Shown here: piece by piece, positions 38,801 to 46,926 of the stretch
Layout of the letters: every line of letters starts with the position of its first letter
Numbering within the stretch: the stretch's first letter is position 1
DNA from: Mangrovimicrobium sediminis
GTDB lineage: Bacteria; Pseudomonadota; Gammaproteobacteria; Pseudomonadales; Halieaceae
Reading direction: 5' to 3'
Length of the DNA stretch: 64,000 bases
Assembly (NCBI RefSeq): GCF_004745945.1
Contig: NZ_SRLE01000007.1
Location: forward strand, 1-64,000
Notes under the pieces: generated by a model
Told to the model about the DNA's origin: nothing
The model's database searches: none
Seen by the model: only the letters and a program-made list of their open reading frames with translations
Made by a program: the position numbers and the translations under genes

Positions 38801-39693
38801 ACGACGCCGCTGAGCGCGAGTTGCAGCTCGAGCTGGTACTGCTGCAGGTTGCCATTGCTGCGCAGTGTGCCGGCGGCCACACGCAGGGGTTCGGCCTCGC
38901 CCAGGGGCGCGAAGTCGGGCCAGCTGAGCTCGCCCTCCCAGCGCGCATCGCCGAGCGCGTCTTCGATATGCGCCTGCAGCTGCAGTGGAAACGCGCCGCT
39001 GGCCGTGGCGGACAACTGCAGGCGGGCGCTGTCGCCGCGCGCGCTGAACTCGCCGGTGGTCTCGCGCTGGTCCGGCAGCTGCCACTGCCAGCGTCCGGCC
39101 AGGTCCAGGGGCAGGGCGTCGTGCAGGCCACCTTCGCCGTACACTGCCAGTGAACCTTCCGGGGCGCGCACGCTCATCTCGCGCAGGTCGAGGGCGCCGT
39201 CCGCGTAGGCCGCGACGAGCTCGACGCTATCGATGCGCAGCGGGGCCTCGCCGCCGGTATCTACCGTGATGTCGCGCAACTGCAGTTGGTCGACGCGAAT
39301 GGCCAGCGGCGGCTGCAGGTCCTCGGGGCGCAGCGGCGCGCTCTGGGTCGTGTCGGGTTCGGCTTCAGCGATACTGACCTGGATGCCGCTGGCGATAAGC
39401 GCATCCACCTGCAGGCGGCCAGCGAGCAGGGCCGTTGGCGTCCAGCGCAGCTGCAGGTCGCGGATGCTCACAGCATTGCCGGCGCTGTGCAGCTGCAGGC
39501 CGGTGAATTGCAGGTCGCCCAGCAGTTGACCCTCCAGCGTATCCCAGGCCAGGGCGTCGCCGGCGACATGCCGGGCGCGCTCGGCGAGCCAACGCGTACC
39601 GCCGCTGGTGGCGCCCAGCAGCAGCGGCAGGGCGACCAGAACGATGACGAGCAGTGGCAGAATTACCAGGACTGGCTTGAGGCGTAGGCGCAC
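35803..39693 (-). CDS. tamB: translocation and assembly module protein TamB
   Basis: This 1296-aa protein starts with a single membrane anchor (LVILPLLVIVLVALPLLLG). A long repetitive beta-rich body follows, and the C-terminal DUF490/TamB domain (about 980-1296) ends with YGIEASAGEADNRVNLTFTYER. It is a periplasm-spanning lipid-transfer groove of the AsmA/VPS13-like type, partner of TamA. It is first in the tamB-tamA operon. An upstream gap of 96 bp separates it from the divergent lectin gene. Confidence 0.93.
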   Translation of the reverse strand: MRLRLKPVLVILPLLVIVLVALPLLLGATSGGTRWLAERARHVAGDALAWDTLEGQLLGDLQFTGLQLHSAGNAVSIRDLQLRWTPTALLAGRLQVDALIASGIQVSIAEAEPDTTQSAPLRPEDLQPPLAIRVDQLQLRDITVDTGGEAPLRIDSVELVAAYADGALDLREMSVRAPEGSLAVYGEGGLHDALPLDLAGRWQWQLPDQRETTGEFSARGDSARLQLSATASGAFPLQLQAHIEDALGDARWEGELSWPDFAPLGEAEPLRVAAGTLRSNGNLQQYQLELQLALSGVVPEPVAANLQAEGDTRQLAIRSLALDSERGRLDLRGTLAWETAPAAELEFTARLDKLDALQAELPRQLGLSGKLAASYLGDQLELTQMQVRVDDSPAQLAASGSVQLRDAQAPQLQIGVTWRELRWPLLGETPMASLPQGQLTLAGTPDDYRLQLASDVAGSAVPPGQWHMDASGDSGHLQLHELLGELLGGELVVQGDIDWAQAPRWSLRASGRDLDPGQWQADLPGSLALGLSTEGVIDPDTGPRASLMLQRLHGALAGYPLDASAEAGIAGENIELVSARLASGANRLSAAGKVSPETLAIDWQLAVDDPGALAADWRGALSASGQVLGSPDAPRLQAQVESDGLATESQGIAGLRARVQAGLGADDPLELDVRVDTVSADGQALLDSAHLVAQGTTAAHRLRLDASAPSEDLQLQLEGGLQEAAWDGQLTILNLHSAAYGNWFLREAAAVQLAADGQQLGRACIDEPLDQAFVCTGAARDSAGAITLDAELGGVFIDRFAPGITGQVSGDLQASVAVDGALLARADLALSPGALSVDTAQGQQQLPHQGGSLGLTIGAAGLDAQLALQGQRQPVVEAALQLPRFNRLPLAEEQPLRGDIHAEFADLSGLQALVAELGPTSGRLRADLQLAGTLVQPLVLGEVTLRDAAIEVPQAGLKLQAVNFSATGSAEQPGVLAIDGSMRSGQGNIEITGDYALADNRLDLRLRGDRFLAYDTEDARAVLSPDLRLGWDGDLATIRGSLEIPQADVTPQLKLSPGLATEDVAADEASPAVIAPSPDVIVLGDDGEVSAPAAPELPVRLDSEIEVRLGSKVKVRALGFAGGISGGATFVNKPEDRTLVPLAKGRFAVENGTFRAFGQDLEIETGTVLFNGGSATEPEVSLRAVRWIDNDTVVSAAGVQISGPLDEPVLVLFSQPQLDPADIQSYLLTGHSASSRDSVLSIGTYIHRKLYVGYGYNVLAETSEFDALYTITPRYGIEASAGEADNRVNLTFTYER

Positions 39694-39789
39694 TTCCGGC
39701 GGTATCCGTTGTCTATTGACTTACGACAGGTGCTGGCGGAAAGTCTATCCGCAACCTGTCCAGCACATACTAGAGAAAGGTCCCAAGCA

Positions 39790-40314
39790 ATGAAACACGC
39801 AACCCTGGCGACACTCGCTTTCGCCGTCTCCGTTACTGTCTCCGCGCCTGCGGCTCTGGCCGTGGACCTCAACACCACAGCCCTCAAGACGATGCAGCAG
39901 CAGGGCCACCAGCTGCTCGAGGAGGCCCAGGACTGGCGGCATTTCGAGCTCAAGTCCAAGCGCTGCATGCAGATCGCCGGCGGTGTCAGCGCGGTGGGTG
40001 CGAACCTTGTATTCCGGCCCTGCAATGCCACCGCTCAGACCCAGGAGTTCCGCTTCGACGACAAGGGCCGGCTGGTCAGTCGCGGCGATACCTGTGTCGG
40101 CGTGCAGGGCAACGCCCTCAAGCTCGGCGCCAGCGCAATCATGCAGGCCTGCGACGACAGCAAGGCCCAGCAGTGGGAACTGGATGACAAGAACCGCCTG
40201 GTGAACAAGGATGAGCGCTGCCTGCAGGCGACCGGCAAGCCCGAGCAGAAACAGGGCAATATGATCCTCACCAAGTGCAGCGGCTCGCCCAACCAGGTCT
40301 GGGAAGAGTCCTGA
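39790..40314 (+). CDS. secreted ricin-type beta-trefoil protein
   Basis: This 174-aa protein has a signal peptide (about 1-24, cleaved after APAALA) and a C-terminal beta-trefoil of the ricin B kind. Its Q-x-W motifs appear as QEF, QQW and QVW, and cysteine pairs occur in each lobe. Such domains bind sugars, but the ligand is unknown and the protein may simply be a structural or adhesive periplasmic factor. ATG 39790 begins the signal; the frame upstream is unlikely. It is divergent from tamB. Confidence 0.8.
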   Translation: MKHATLATLAFAVSVTVSAPAALAVDLNTTALKTMQQQGHQLLEEAQDWRHFELKSKRCMQIAGGVSAVGANLVFRPCNATAQTQEFRFDDKGRLVSRGDTCVGVQGNALKLGASAIMQACDDSKAQQWELDDKNRLVNKDERCLQATGKPEQKQGNMILTKCSGSPNQVWEES

Positions 40315-40315
40315 T

Positions 40316-41332
40316 TCAGCCGGCGGCGCGGGCGAAGCCCACGCGCTCATAGGCCTCGCAGATCGCCTGCTTTCCCGCCTCGGGCAGCAGGGCCTGGGGT
40401 GGGCGCGAATGGGGGTAGTCGCCGACCGGCAAGCCGATCACCGCCGCCGCATAACGAAACGCCTCGCCCCAGTGGGTGAGGTAGTCCGGCCGTCCCGGGT
40501 AGCGGGTGAACCAGCCGGCCACTTCCTCCAGCAAACGGTCGAAATCCGTTTCCCGCGCGTAGTCGATGGCCTCGCCCAGGCGGCACTCCCAGACCAGCGT
40601 CCAGTAAGTGGTCAGGCGGCGGTCCTGCGGGGTCTCCAGCAGGTAACCGGTGGTGCCCAGTTGCGCCGGCCCGACGATGCCCTGCTGCAGCCAACCGGCG
40701 CGGTACACCAGCGCGTCGCACTCCCAGATGACCAGGCCCGGCGCAAGGCGGTGTGCCTGCTTGCTGCGCCAGCGCTGCTGCGTACCTTCTTTCAGCGCGC
40801 ATACGGCGGGGATGTCGCGATAGATGCGGGCCACGTCCGCCGGTGTGAGTACACAGCCCGAGGACGTGGAGTTGAACATGCCCAGGGCGATGTCCGTACG
40901 CTCGGCGACGTACTGGAAAAACCGCTGTACCCCCTCGCCGCCGTGTACCTCCGTTGGCGGGGTCTGGATGTAGCAGATATCGGCGCCGGCCTGTTGCGCG
41001 TGCAGTGTCAGCTCCACGCAATCCTTGGCCGAACTGGCACAGGTGCAGGCCTGGATCACCGTATCCGGGGCGATGGCTCGCGCGGTGGTGATGGCCTCCT
41101 CGGTGAGACGCTTGCGTTCATCCAGGGTCAGCGACCACCACTCGCCCACGCCGCTGGTCAGCCAGAGCATGGCGTGGCCGAGGTCGCCCACGCAGTAGCG
41201 CACCAGGGCGCGGTAGGCCTCCCAGTCGATGGCGTCGCCGTCGGGACCGGAGAAGGGGGTGTAGAGGGAGTCGCCTATACCCTGCAGGCCGCCGTCGGCA
41301 GCCCATTGTTTCGCGTCGCGCGCCGCCGGCAT
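40316..41332 (-). CDS. dihydrodipicolinate synthase/N-acetylneuraminate lyase family aldolase-like protein
   Basis: This 338-aa protein has the class I aldolase barrel. The Schiff-base lysine is Lys181 in ALKEGT. The tyrosine normally found in the YN-P motif is a phenylalanine here (GMFNSTSSG, about 151-159). The substrate is likely an alpha-keto acid or a hydratable ring-opened product, not aspartate semialdehyde. The gene ends two bases from the convergent lectin gene and is preceded by a SnoaL-like gene and an SDR on the same strand, which suggests a catabolic operon. Confidence 0.87.
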   Translation of the reverse strand: MPAARDAKQWAADGGLQGIGDSLYTPFSGPDGDAIDWEAYRALVRYCVGDLGHAMLWLTSGVGEWWSLTLDERKRLTEEAITTARAIAPDTVIQACTCASSAKDCVELTLHAQQAGADICYIQTPPTEVHGGEGVQRFFQYVAERTDIALGMFNSTSSGCVLTPADVARIYRDIPAVCALKEGTQQRWRSKQAHRLAPGLVIWECDALVYRAGWLQQGIVGPAQLGTTGYLLETPQDRRLTTYWTLVWECRLGEAIDYARETDFDRLLEEVAGWFTRYPGRPDYLTHWGEAFRYAAAVIGLPVGDYPHSRPPQALLPEAGKQAICEAYERVGFARAAG

Positions 41333-41361
41333 GTATCGCTCTCCGTGGCTGGGGATTCAGT

Positions 41362-41757
41362 TCAGATAGTGTCCCAGAAAGCGCACAGCGCCTTGGTGTC
41401 TTTCGGGTATACGTCGATGCGGCTGATCAGGCCGTCGCTGACAGTGTAGAGTTCCACGTAGGGCATCTCCAGCGTGGCGCCGTTGCTGTGGCCGATAAAC
41501 TCCAGGGTCATATTGACCACCACCTGGTCGCTCTCGCTGATCACGCGGTAGTCGTGGATACGCATGTCTGCCTTGGCGGTAATGCCCTCGATCACGCCCT
41601 TGAGGAATTCCTGCTTGCCGCGGTGCACGCCGCCGATCGCCAGGGACAGCGGTTCATCCACCACCAGGTCTTCCGCCAGGTGGGAGAACATGCCCTCGAG
41701 GTCGCCCGCCAGGACCGAGTTGATCAACCCCTGTACCACCGCCTTGCCGTCGCTCAT
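41362..41757 (-). CDS. SnoaL/NTF2-like protein
   Basis: This 131-aa protein has the NTF2/SnoaL fold: a helical start (VVQGLINSVLAGDLEGMFSHLAED), then strands ending in YVELYTVSDGLISRIDVYPKD. Members include limonene epoxide hydrolase and ketosteroid isomerase relatives, but the catalytic residues vary and I cannot name one here. AGGAG precedes the ATG. It lies 29 bases upstream of the aldolase-like gene and 76 downstream of an SDR, all on the minus strand. Confidence 0.85.
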   Translation of the reverse strand: MSDGKAVVQGLINSVLAGDLEGMFSHLAEDLVVDEPLSLAIGGVHRGKQEFLKGVIEGITAKADMRIHDYRVISESDQVVVNMTLEFIGHSNGATLEMPYVELYTVSDGLISRIDVYPKDTKALCAFWDTI

Positions 41758-41833
41758 TGCCTTTGCTCCTGTATCTTTCGGGTTGTTATGCGTTGTTGTC
41801 GTTTGTCTTGTGCAGCTGCCCGGCGCCGCGCGC

Positions 41834-42733
41834 TCAGTATTCGACGCCGGTGAGCGCCTCGGACAACGCCCACAGCCGCGCCGCGGCCCCGGTGTCGCGC
41901 GCGGCGTCGGTGCAGGCCACGGCTACCGGCGGCCCGCGCATCTCGTTGCGCCCGCCGGGGCCGAAGTAATCGCCGGCGCCGGCCTGCGGGTCCACCGCCG
42001 CGCGCAGGGTGGGCAGCGCGCCGGCCGCGTTGTCCTGGCCCATGAACAGGCCGAGGAAGCGGTATTTCCACACGTGGCGCTGCAGGTCGGTGCGCGTCCA
42101 GCCGGGATGCGCGGCGGTGGCCAGGGTGTCGCTGCCGGCGTCCGCGAGCTTGCGCGACAGGGCGGTGACGAACAGCAGGTTGGCCAGCTTGCTGTCGCAG
42201 TAGGCCTGGCCGGTGTTGTACTCGCGCCGCTCCCAGTTGGGGTCGTCGAAGTCGATGTTGCCGCCGCGGTGGGCGAGGCTGGAAACCGTCACCACGCGCG
42301 CCCCCGGCGTCGCCTGCACCAGCGGCAGGAGCAGGCCGGTGAGCGCGAAGTGGCCGAGGTGGTTGGTGCCGAACTGGATTTCGAAACCATCGCGGGTGGT
42401 GGCGTAGGGGCACATCATGATGCCCGCATTGTTGATCAGCAGGTCCAGCCGTTCGTGCCCGTCGGCGAACTGCGCTGCGAACGCGCGCACCGAGGCGAGG
42501 TCAGCGAGATCCAACTCGGCCAGTTGCGCGTTGGCCTCGGGTACCGACCCGGTGAGGTTGTCCAATGCTCGCCGGCCCTTGTGCATGTCGCGCACCGCGA
42601 GAATTACCTGTGCGCCCTTGGCGGCCAGTGCCTCGGCGGCAGCCAGGCCGATGCCGCTGCTGGCGCCGGTGACCACCGCGACGCGGCCGTCTTGCGCGGG
42701 AATATCCGCAGTGTTCCAGGTGTTTGCCGCCAT
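41834..42733 (-). CDS. SDR family oxidoreductase, retinol dehydrogenase-like
   Basis: This 299-aa SDR has TGASSGIG near residues 22-29, INNAGIMMCP near 100, NHLGHFALT and YCDSK as the catalytic pair near 174. It belongs to the same type as the protein at 18110-18988 (NHLGHF pattern). It is 76 bases before the SnoaL-like gene and likely in the same transcription unit. Its natural substrate cannot be read from the sequence. Confidence 0.92.
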   Translation of the reverse strand: MAANTWNTADIPAQDGRVAVVTGASSGIGLAAAEALAAKGAQVILAVRDMHKGRRALDNLTGSVPEANAQLAELDLADLASVRAFAAQFADGHERLDLLINNAGIMMCPYATTRDGFEIQFGTNHLGHFALTGLLLPLVQATPGARVVTVSSLAHRGGNIDFDDPNWERREYNTGQAYCDSKLANLLFVTALSRKLADAGSDTLATAAHPGWTRTDLQRHVWKYRFLGLFMGQDNAAGALPTLRAAVDPQAGAGDYFGPGGRNEMRGPPVAVACTDAARDTGAAARLWALSEALTGVEY

Positions 42734-42791
42734 GTGTCGTCCTCTTATAGTTATCTGCCTGCCCGCCCGATTCTAGACCAGTGCTGCCGCG

Positions 42792-44426
42792 TTATCCCTG
42801 CAGTGCCTGCAGCAGGTCCTTCAGCGCATGGTGAATCTCGCGGTTGACGTTGAGCATGGTCGAGAGTTGGATGCCGCTGACCGTGTCCTGCCCCGCCATG
42901 TCGTGCACCGCCTCGTTGGCCTGCTGGTAGTGGCGCTCATTGTCCTCGAGCAGGGCGTTCAGTGTGACTGCGTCTTCGCCGCCGCTGGCGATGGACTGTG
43001 CCGCCGGCAGGTAGCGCCGGTAGAGATGGGCGACGAACTGCCGGTGCTGGCGGTACAGCGCCTGCACCTCGGGCGGGTCACTGTGGCGCAGCGCCACCAG
43101 GTTCTCGCGAATGTCGTTGAGAGTCTTGCTGCTGTAGACCAGGGCGCGGGCCTCGCGCGTCTGGCGGCCGAGCAGGGCGACCTGCGGAGCGCCCAGCGGC
43201 TGCTCCTGCAGGTCGAAGGAGTAGGCGAGCAGGTCCGACTCCTGGCGCTTGATACGCTGGTAGCGCTGTTCGGCGTCCAGGTGTTGCGCGAATACCCCCT
43301 GCAGCGCCTCGCCCAGCTCACCGCCCAGTTGCAGGTTTTCCGGCGGCAGCTGGAAGGCGTGCAGGTTGAGGACCACCGCGTTCAAACGCATTTCCCCGAG
43401 CACCGCGGCCGTCGCTACCAGGGCGGCATCGGGCACGCTGGTGGGCTGGCCGACCAGCGGCCGCTCGTGTTCCTCGCCCGTACTGAAGCGTTGCGCCAAC
43501 CAATCGGAGAACGGCCGCAGCAGCGGCAGGAACAGCACCAGGCCGATGAGGTTGAACACACTGTGGAACGTGACCAGGCTGTACAGCGGGTCGGCGAGGC
43601 CAAGCAGGTCCAGCAGCGCGGGGAGCAGCGGCAGCAGGAACAGCAGGGCGGCGAGGTCCACGGCGAGGTTGAACAGCAGGTGGGCCAGGGCCAGGCGCCG
43701 CTTCACGGCGCTGCCGCCGATGCTGCCGAGCACGGTGGTGCTGGTGGTGCCGAGGTCCGCGCCGATCACCAGGGCCGCCGCGGCGTCCAGCTGGATCAGC
43801 CCGGCGTGCAGGGCGGCGAGGGTGATCATCATGGTCGCGGAGCTGGACTGGATGAGTGCGGCGATGCCGGTGCCGGCGAGGAAGTAGACGATGACGCTGT
43901 GCCCACGCAGGGCGCTGATATCCCACTGCGCCGGCAGCTCGGCGACGGCCTCCTTCATGGTGTCCAGGCCGAAGATGATCAGGCCCAGGCCAAACAGCAG
44001 CACGCCCAGGCCGCGGCCGCGCTCCCCCTGCCGCGGCAGCATCTGCGCGCCGGCGCCGGCGGCCATCAGTGGCAGGGCCAGGGTTTGCAGGGACAGCTTG
44101 AAGCCGATGGTCGCCACCATCCAACCGGTGACAGTGGTGCCCAGGTTGGCGCCGAGGATGATGCCGACCGCGTTGTACAGCGGCAGGACGCCGGCGCTGG
44201 CGAAGGCCAGCACCAGCAGGCTGACCATGGAGCTGCTTTGCAGGATGGCGGTGACGCCCACGCCGAGCGCGGCGCTGCCCACCGGGGATGCGGTGGAGCG
44301 CGACAGCCAGCGCTTGAAGGTCGCGTAGCCCAGCGCGCGGATGCCGGACTCGAGCTGGTGCATGCCGAACAGGAACAGCAGCAGGCCGATCAGCAGGGCG
44401 GCCGGAACCAGCAGCGAATTCAGCAC
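42792..44426 (-). CDS. Na/Pi cotransporter family protein with PhoU-like tail
   Basis: This 544-aa protein has about nine hydrophobic segments with the two inverted family repeats: QSSSMVSLLVLAFASAG near 65 and QSSSATMMITLAALHAG near 215, plus GANLGTTVTG and GADLGTTSTT. The cytoplasmic C-terminal half (from about 330) is helical and PhoU-like. It is of the YjbB/NptA type, which exports or imports phosphate with sodium. It follows the SDR at 44440 on the same strand by only 13 bases, so it may be co-transcribed with the P450 unit. That would be an unusual partner for it. Confidence 0.92.
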   Translation of the reverse strand: MLNSLLVPAALLIGLLLFLFGMHQLESGIRALGYATFKRWLSRSTASPVGSAALGVGVTAILQSSSMVSLLVLAFASAGVLPLYNAVGIILGANLGTTVTGWMVATIGFKLSLQTLALPLMAAGAGAQMLPRQGERGRGLGVLLFGLGLIIFGLDTMKEAVAELPAQWDISALRGHSVIVYFLAGTGIAALIQSSSATMMITLAALHAGLIQLDAAAALVIGADLGTTSTTVLGSIGGSAVKRRLALAHLLFNLAVDLAALLFLLPLLPALLDLLGLADPLYSLVTFHSVFNLIGLVLFLPLLRPFSDWLAQRFSTGEEHERPLVGQPTSVPDAALVATAAVLGEMRLNAVVLNLHAFQLPPENLQLGGELGEALQGVFAQHLDAEQRYQRIKRQESDLLAYSFDLQEQPLGAPQVALLGRQTREARALVYSSKTLNDIRENLVALRHSDPPEVQALYRQHRQFVAHLYRRYLPAAQSIASGGEDAVTLNALLEDNERHYQQANEAVHDMAGQDTVSGIQLSTMLNVNREIHHALKDLLQALQG

Positions 44427-44439
44427 GGGGAATGCGTGC

Positions 44440-45192
44440 TCAGTAGGCGGTGTCGCGTGTCGCCCGCACCCAGACTTCGGACAGGTTGACGTGCTGCGGT
44501 GCGGTGGCGATGTGCACGATGGCCGCGGCGAGTTCGTCCGGCAGTATCGCCGCCTCCTGGTTGAGATGCGCGCGAATCGCCTCGCTGTGCTGTGGGTCCT
44601 TGATCTGGGTCCATATCTCGGTGGTCACGGTGCCGGGCAGGAGCAGGGCGACACGGATGCCGTCCGCGCCCAATTCCTGGCGCAGGCCGTCGTTCATCGC
44701 GTACAGCGCGTGCTTGCTGGTTGCGTAGGCATTGTACACCGGCGAGGTGGTGCGGCAGGCCAGCGAGCCGACATTGATGATGGTGCCGCCGCCACGGGCG
44801 CGCATCGGCACGATGGCCGCGTGGCAGGTGTACAGGCTGGCCAGCAGGTTGAGTTCCAGGGTCTCGCGCCACAGCTGCAGGTCGCCGCCGCCCACGCTGG
44901 TGGCCTGGATGGTGCCCGCGGAATTGACCAGGATGTCGAGCCGGCCGCAGCGCTCTACCGTCTCCTTGACCACGCCGAGGGCGAAAGCTTCGTCGGTGAT
45001 GTCGCCCGCGCGGTAATCCGCCTGCCCACCGGCGGACTCGATCTGGGCCACGACAGCCTGCAGGCGGGCCTCACGGCGGGCGACCACCACCACCCGCGCC
45101 CCGGCGGCGGCCAGCGCGCGCGCCGCCGCCTCGCCGATACCCGAGGAGGCACCGGTGACCAGGGCTACCTGGCCGGTCAGCGGTGCGCTCAC
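44440..45192 (-). CDS. SDR family oxidoreductase, P450 operon
   Basis: This 250-aa SDR has TGASSGIG near residues 14-21, LVNSAGT near 88 (a serine replaces the usual second asparagine), INVGSLA and YATSK. The start overlaps the stop of the P450 gene (ATGA), so it is translationally coupled to it. The natural reading is that the P450 makes an alcohol and this enzyme oxidises it. Confidence 0.92.
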   Translation of the reverse strand: MSAPLTGQVALVTGASSGIGEAAARALAAAGARVVVVARREARLQAVVAQIESAGGQADYRAGDITDEAFALGVVKETVERCGRLDILVNSAGTIQATSVGGGDLQLWRETLELNLLASLYTCHAAIVPMRARGGGTIINVGSLACRTTSPVYNAYATSKHALYAMNDGLRQELGADGIRVALLLPGTVTTEIWTQIKDPQHSEAIRAHLNQEAAILPDELAAAIVHIATAPQHVNLSEVWVRATRDTAY

Positions 45193-46403
45193 GCAGCGAC
45201 GTCGAAGCGGATGGGCAGGGTGCTCAGCCCCCAGGCGCCGAGGAAGGGGCGCCAGGCGATGTCGCCGGCGAGCACCGGATTGCTGATGCGCCGGGTGATC
45301 AGGTGCAGGCCCTCTTCGAGCTGTGCGCGGGCCAGGAACTGGCCGAGGCAGATGTGCTCCCCGCGGCCGAAGGCGAGGTGCCGGGTTTCGCTCTCGCGGA
45401 AGGGGTCGAAACTCATCGGGTCCGGGAACGCGGCCGGGTCGCGGTTGGCCAGCGGCATTGAGAACGCGACCATGGCGCCGCGCGGGAAGCGGTGGCCCTG
45501 GTAGTCGAAATCCTCCACCACGCTGCGGAACACGGTGGCGATACTGGAGTGGCGCAGCATCTCCTCGATGACCTTGGCGCAGAAGTCGATATCCTCGGCG
45601 CAGCGCTGCCAGTACTCCGGGTGCTCGAGCAGGCGGTACATGGTCAGCGTCAGCATGTTCTTGGAGGTGTCGTAGCCGGCGATCAACAGCACCAGCACCA
45701 TGTCGCGCAGTTCCAGGTCGCTCAGCTTGCCGGCGTCGCGCGCGGCGATCAGCGCATCGAGCAGGGCATCCTCGTCGCGCTCGCCGCTGGCCTCACGGTC
45801 GCGGACCAGTTCATCCACGTAGTCCCACAGCAGGTCGAAGGCTTCGAGGAAGCCCGGGTAGTACTTGTGGTCCAGGGTCAGCGAGGCCATGTGCGTCTCG
45901 ATGGCGTTGCGGATGCGCGGGATGCCGGTGGTGGGCACGCCGAGCACGCCGCACAGCACGGCGATGGGGAAGTAGGAGGCGAACTCGGCGAAGTCGAAGC
46001 CGTCGCGGCCGGACCACTCGTCGAGCAGCCCGTCGATCACTTCGCGCATGGCCGGACGCACGCGGTTGGCCCGCCGCGGGGTGAAGGCCTGGGCGACGCT
46101 GGCGCGGATGCGCGCGTGCTCCGGGCCGGTGTGCGACTGCAGCATCTCGAGCATGAAGCGCGCCCAGGGCGTGCCGCGCACCTGGTAGAAGTCCACCACG
46201 TGGCCCAGGCCCATGACCAGTTTGTCATCCATGAAGGCGAGGTCTTTGACCGCCTGGTAGCCGTGCACGATATAGCCCTGCTCGAAGCGCGCCAGCCAGG
46301 GGTGGCGTTGTCGCGCCGCGTCCACGTAGGGCATGGGGTCGCGCTGGAAGTCGGGGTTTTCCACCGGCAGCACCGGCAGGTTCATCTCGGTGATCAGCGG
46401 CAT
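45189..46403 (-). CDS. cytochrome P450
   Basis: This 404-aa P450 has the haem ligand Cys352 in AFGRGEHICLGQFLA, the K-helix region EEMLRHS and the I-helix LLIAGYDTSKN, where AGYDT has the acid-alcohol pair. It is a soluble class I enzyme. A 2Fe-2S ferredoxin gene lies 18 bases upstream and an SDR overlaps downstream, giving a ferredoxin-P450-SDR unit. A ferredoxin reductase is not in the window. Terpenoid or steroid-like hydroxylation is inference from similar operons. Confidence 0.94.
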   Translation of the reverse strand: MPLITEMNLPVLPVENPDFQRDPMPYVDAARQRHPWLARFEQGYIVHGYQAVKDLAFMDDKLVMGLGHVVDFYQVRGTPWARFMLEMLQSHTGPEHARIRASVAQAFTPRRANRVRPAMREVIDGLLDEWSGRDGFDFAEFASYFPIAVLCGVLGVPTTGIPRIRNAIETHMASLTLDHKYYPGFLEAFDLLWDYVDELVRDREASGERDEDALLDALIAARDAGKLSDLELRDMVLVLLIAGYDTSKNMLTLTMYRLLEHPEYWQRCAEDIDFCAKVIEEMLRHSSIATVFRSVVEDFDYQGHRFPRGAMVAFSMPLANRDPAAFPDPMSFDPFRESETRHLAFGRGEHICLGQFLARAQLEEGLHLITRRISNPVLAGDIAWRPFLGAWGLSTLPIRFDVAA

Positions 46404-46421
46404 GGCGGTATCCTCGCGCTA

Positions 46422-46745
46422 TCAGTACTGGCTGTCGGGCAGGTGTACCACCAGTCCATCGAGTTCGTCGCTGGCCTTGATCTGGCAACTCAGGCGCTTG
46501 CCCTCGTGGGGGTTGTCGGCGTGCAACTCGAGTGTAGCTTCCTCCATTTCCTCCGGCTCGCCAGTCTTGTCGCGCCAGGCGGGGTCGACATAGACCAGGC
46601 AGGTGCCACAGGCCAGTTGGCCGCCGCACTCGCCGAGGATGCTGGGCACGCCGTTGTTGAGCGCGCCCTGCATGACCGAAACGCCGGGTTCCAGGTCGGT
46701 GGGGTGCTCGGTGCCGTCGGATTCCTTGTAGATGATTTTTACCAT
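46422..46745 (-). CDS. 2Fe-2S ferredoxin, adrenodoxin/putidaredoxin type
   Basis: This 107-aa ferredoxin has cluster cysteines 40, 46, 49 and 87 (C-x5-C-x2-C-x37-C), as in adrenodoxin, putidaredoxin and terpredoxin. It should carry electrons to the P450 encoded 18 bases downstream. It is the first gene of that unit. Divergent from it, 181 bp away, is an SDR gene. Confidence 0.95.
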   Translation of the reverse strand: MVKIIYKESDGTEHPTDLEPGVSVMQGALNNGVPSILGECGGQLACGTCLVYVDPAWRDKTGEPEEMEEATLELHADNPHEGKRLSCQIKASDELDGLVVHLPDSQY

Positions 46746-46926
46746 GGTGTCTGCCCGTTATTGTAATCATGTCACCAGGCGGCACACTGCGCGCCGCGGT
46801 TGAGCTTTGAGCCGCTTATGAGGTTATATTACCGCCCCGGCCGTTTCAATAAATCACTGCCGCAGTGGCGCGTTATCGCCAGCCGATTTGCGTCTGCAGG
46901 CAATAAAAATAAGGAATGCGAACACC

